A stretch of 64,000 nucleotides of DNA from an uncultured Alphaproteobacteria bacterium (GTDB taxonomy: Bacteria > Pseudomonadota > Alphaproteobacteria > MPNO01 > UBA2964), in contig CALSLP010000001.1 of assembly GCA_943787225.1 (NCBI GenBank), forward strand, positions 1,214,964 through 1,278,963, in the 5' to 3' direction. Under the pieces are notes generated by a model. The model saw nothing but the letters and a program-made list of their open reading frames with translations. It searched no databases and was not told the DNA's origin. A program made the position numbers and the translations under genes. This document shows positions 62,880-64,000 of the stretch, piece after piece (position 1 is the stretch's first letter; each line of letters starts with the position of its first letter).

Positions 62880-63751
62880 CAATTTCTCCCTCTGTACGCG
62901 GCCTGCTGTGGATGCTGGCCCAGACGACATCGATGTGCGCCATGATGACGGCGGTCCGACACCTCAGCTTTGACGGGTTTTCGGGGCCGCAGCTCGTCTT
63001 CTTTCGCGGCATTATGGGGCTGATGGTGTTGTTGCCGTGGCTGCTCCATACAATCCGCTATGAACCGAAAATTCTGGCGCCGCCGCAGTGGAAATTTGTG
63101 ATGTGGCGCAGCCTGATTTCGGTGGTGGGCATTTTGTGCTGGTTTCTGGCGCTGACCGGCATGTCGGTTTCAGACGTGACCGCCGTCCAGTTCACCCACC
63201 CGCTGTTTGTCGTCGTGGGCGCAGCGCTGCTCCTGCGGGAAAACGTCGGTGCCTGGCGGTGGAGCGCCGTTTTGATCGGCTTTCTCGGCGGCATTGGTGA
63301 TCATCCGCCCCGGCTATATGCCGTTTAACCCGCTGATCCTGGGGATTCTGGTGTCGGCGATGTCGAATGCCTCGGTCCAGCTGATCACCAAGCATGTCGC
63401 GCTGAATATCAGCGGCGCGGTGTTGATCTTTTATATGAACCTGGCACTCGTGCCGGTCGCGTTGATCCTGGCAATCCCTGATTGGATATGGCCGCAATGG
63501 GATCAGTTCGGCTGGATTCTTGCCGTTGGCGCTTTCGGGACGCTGGGCCATATCTTTCTCGCCCGTGGCATGAAACTCGCCGATGCCAGCCTGCTAGGGC
63601 CGGTTGATTTCATGCGCCTGCCCATCGCAGCCGCCTTTGGCTGGATTCTGTTTGGTGAATACTCCGATATGGAGACCTGGATTGGCGCGCGATCATCTTT
63701 GTCGCGGTGCTGGTTATCACCAGGCGCGAGGCGATGCGGAAAGCTTCCTAG
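62876..63751 (+). pseudogene. EamA/DMT-family transporter 7, frameshifted twice
   Basis: The frame starting at 62876 breaks near 63290-63296 (an extra base in GGCGGCATTGG); a second frame (63294-63686) carries LVIIRPGYMPFNPLILG through the second half. A base is missing near 63687-63691, after METWIGA; restoring it continues as AIIFVAVLVITRREAMRKAS to a TAG at 63749-63751. With both corrected the product is 291 residues, the normal EamA length, and lies beside its paralogue. The two changes cancel. Sequencing error or decay cannot be separated here. Confidence 0.85.
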
Positions 63752-63843
63752 ACGATTCAATTTCGTCACCTGACCTTGACGGTTTGTCGTCATTGCGCGA
63801 CTGTACCGGCAATAAAACACCTTATTTTTTGGAGACGTTTTCG

Positions 63844-64000
63844 ATGACTGAGTATCTCTATATTTCGGCGGATAACCATCTCGACACCCATTGGTGTCCG
63901 AAGAATTTGTGGCAGGATCGTCTGCCGGCCAAATTCAAGGAGATCGGTCCAAAAGTCATTGAAGGCGAGAACGGCTCGCAATGGACCTGGGAAGGCAAGC
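63844..64000 (+). CDS. Amidohydrolase-like protein, N-terminal part (runs off the window)
   Basis: The first 52 residues start MTEYLYISADNHLDTHW, in which the early DNHL occupies the position of the strand-one HxH or DxH metal motif of amidohydrolase-2 proteins. KNLWQDRLPAKFKEIGPKVIEG is also usual for this subfamily. The rest of the gene lies beyond base 64000. It is 92 bases after the transporter gene, on the same strand, following a partial palindrome (63790-63813). Confidence 0.65.
   Translation, partial: MTEYLYISADNHLDTHWCPKNLWQDRLPAKFKEIGPKVIEGENGSQWTWEGK

Noticed and set aside
63790..63813. Further complete palindrome element
   Set aside because: ATTGC and GGCAAT ends match the cluster at 56 kb, but the middle does not pair, so it is at most a degraded copy.

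Overview
The window looks like a piece of an alphaproteobacterial chromosome from a free-living, aerobic, probably environmental heterotroph. I base this on the gene content (an assimilatory sulfite-reductase operon with DUF2849 and DUF934 partners, siroheme synthase CysG, an IalB-like exported protein, an Lrp regulator), moderately high GC by eye, frequent 4-bp ATGA/GTGA overlaps, and alphaproteobacterial-type intergenic palindromes. I see no rRNA, tRNA, CRISPR, transposase, integrase or phage gene. No stretch over 300 bases lacks a gene; the longest gap (56110-56371) is filled by palindromic repeats.

Layout. 1-7.5 kb: end of an unidentified gene, a Bax-inhibitor-1 protein, a ybbA/ybbP-type ABC exporter divergent from a TesA-like esterase, then a frameshifted FIST sensor protein, a 2'-5' RNA ligase and an alpha/beta hydrolase. 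7.5-13.8 kb: a minus-strand cysteine operon (cysG, DUF2849, cysI, DUF934, cysK), a divergent Lrp regulator across an AT-rich gap, and cysE. 13.9-18.7 kb: a fructosamine-kinase/low-Mr phosphatase pair (probable deglycation), a uracil-DNA-glycosylase-like protein and three EamA transporters. 18.9-28.2 kb: a three-subunit molybdenum hydroxylase of CoxL form II type, three TauD-type dioxygenases, a cupin, an MFS carrier and an FkbM methyltransferase. 28.2-38.7 kb: two more EamA transporters, acetoacetyl-CoA synthetase, a sirtuin, a six-PAS histidine kinase, two methyltransferases and an IalB-like protein. 38.8-48.7 kb: an SDR, an MFS carrier, rlmN, a frameshifted M48 protease beside a DUF898 membrane protein, argG, and an enoyl-CoA hydratase/Rieske dioxygenase operon. 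48.8-56.1 kb: an accessory-looking stretch with a secreted repeat protein split by a C7 tract, a BaiN-like flavoprotein, a CHAP lipoprotein, an MFS carrier, and an AT-rich lipoprotein plus Hint-domain pair. 56.1-64 kb: a palindrome cluster, an FAH-family hydrolase, two c-type cytochromes, a MerF/GDCCVxC pair, amidohydrolases, a VOC protein and two further EamA transporters, one frameshifted.

Together the genes give sulfur assimilation to cysteine, broad catabolism of small organic and aromatic compounds, and repeated metabolite transporters (seven EamA and three MFS). Five genes carry single-base frameshifts (seven indels), several in or next to short homopolymers. This could be sequencing or assembly error or recent decay. 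The most unusual items are the Hint-domain operon, the poly-C-split secreted protein, the EamA expansion and the triple TauD cluster.
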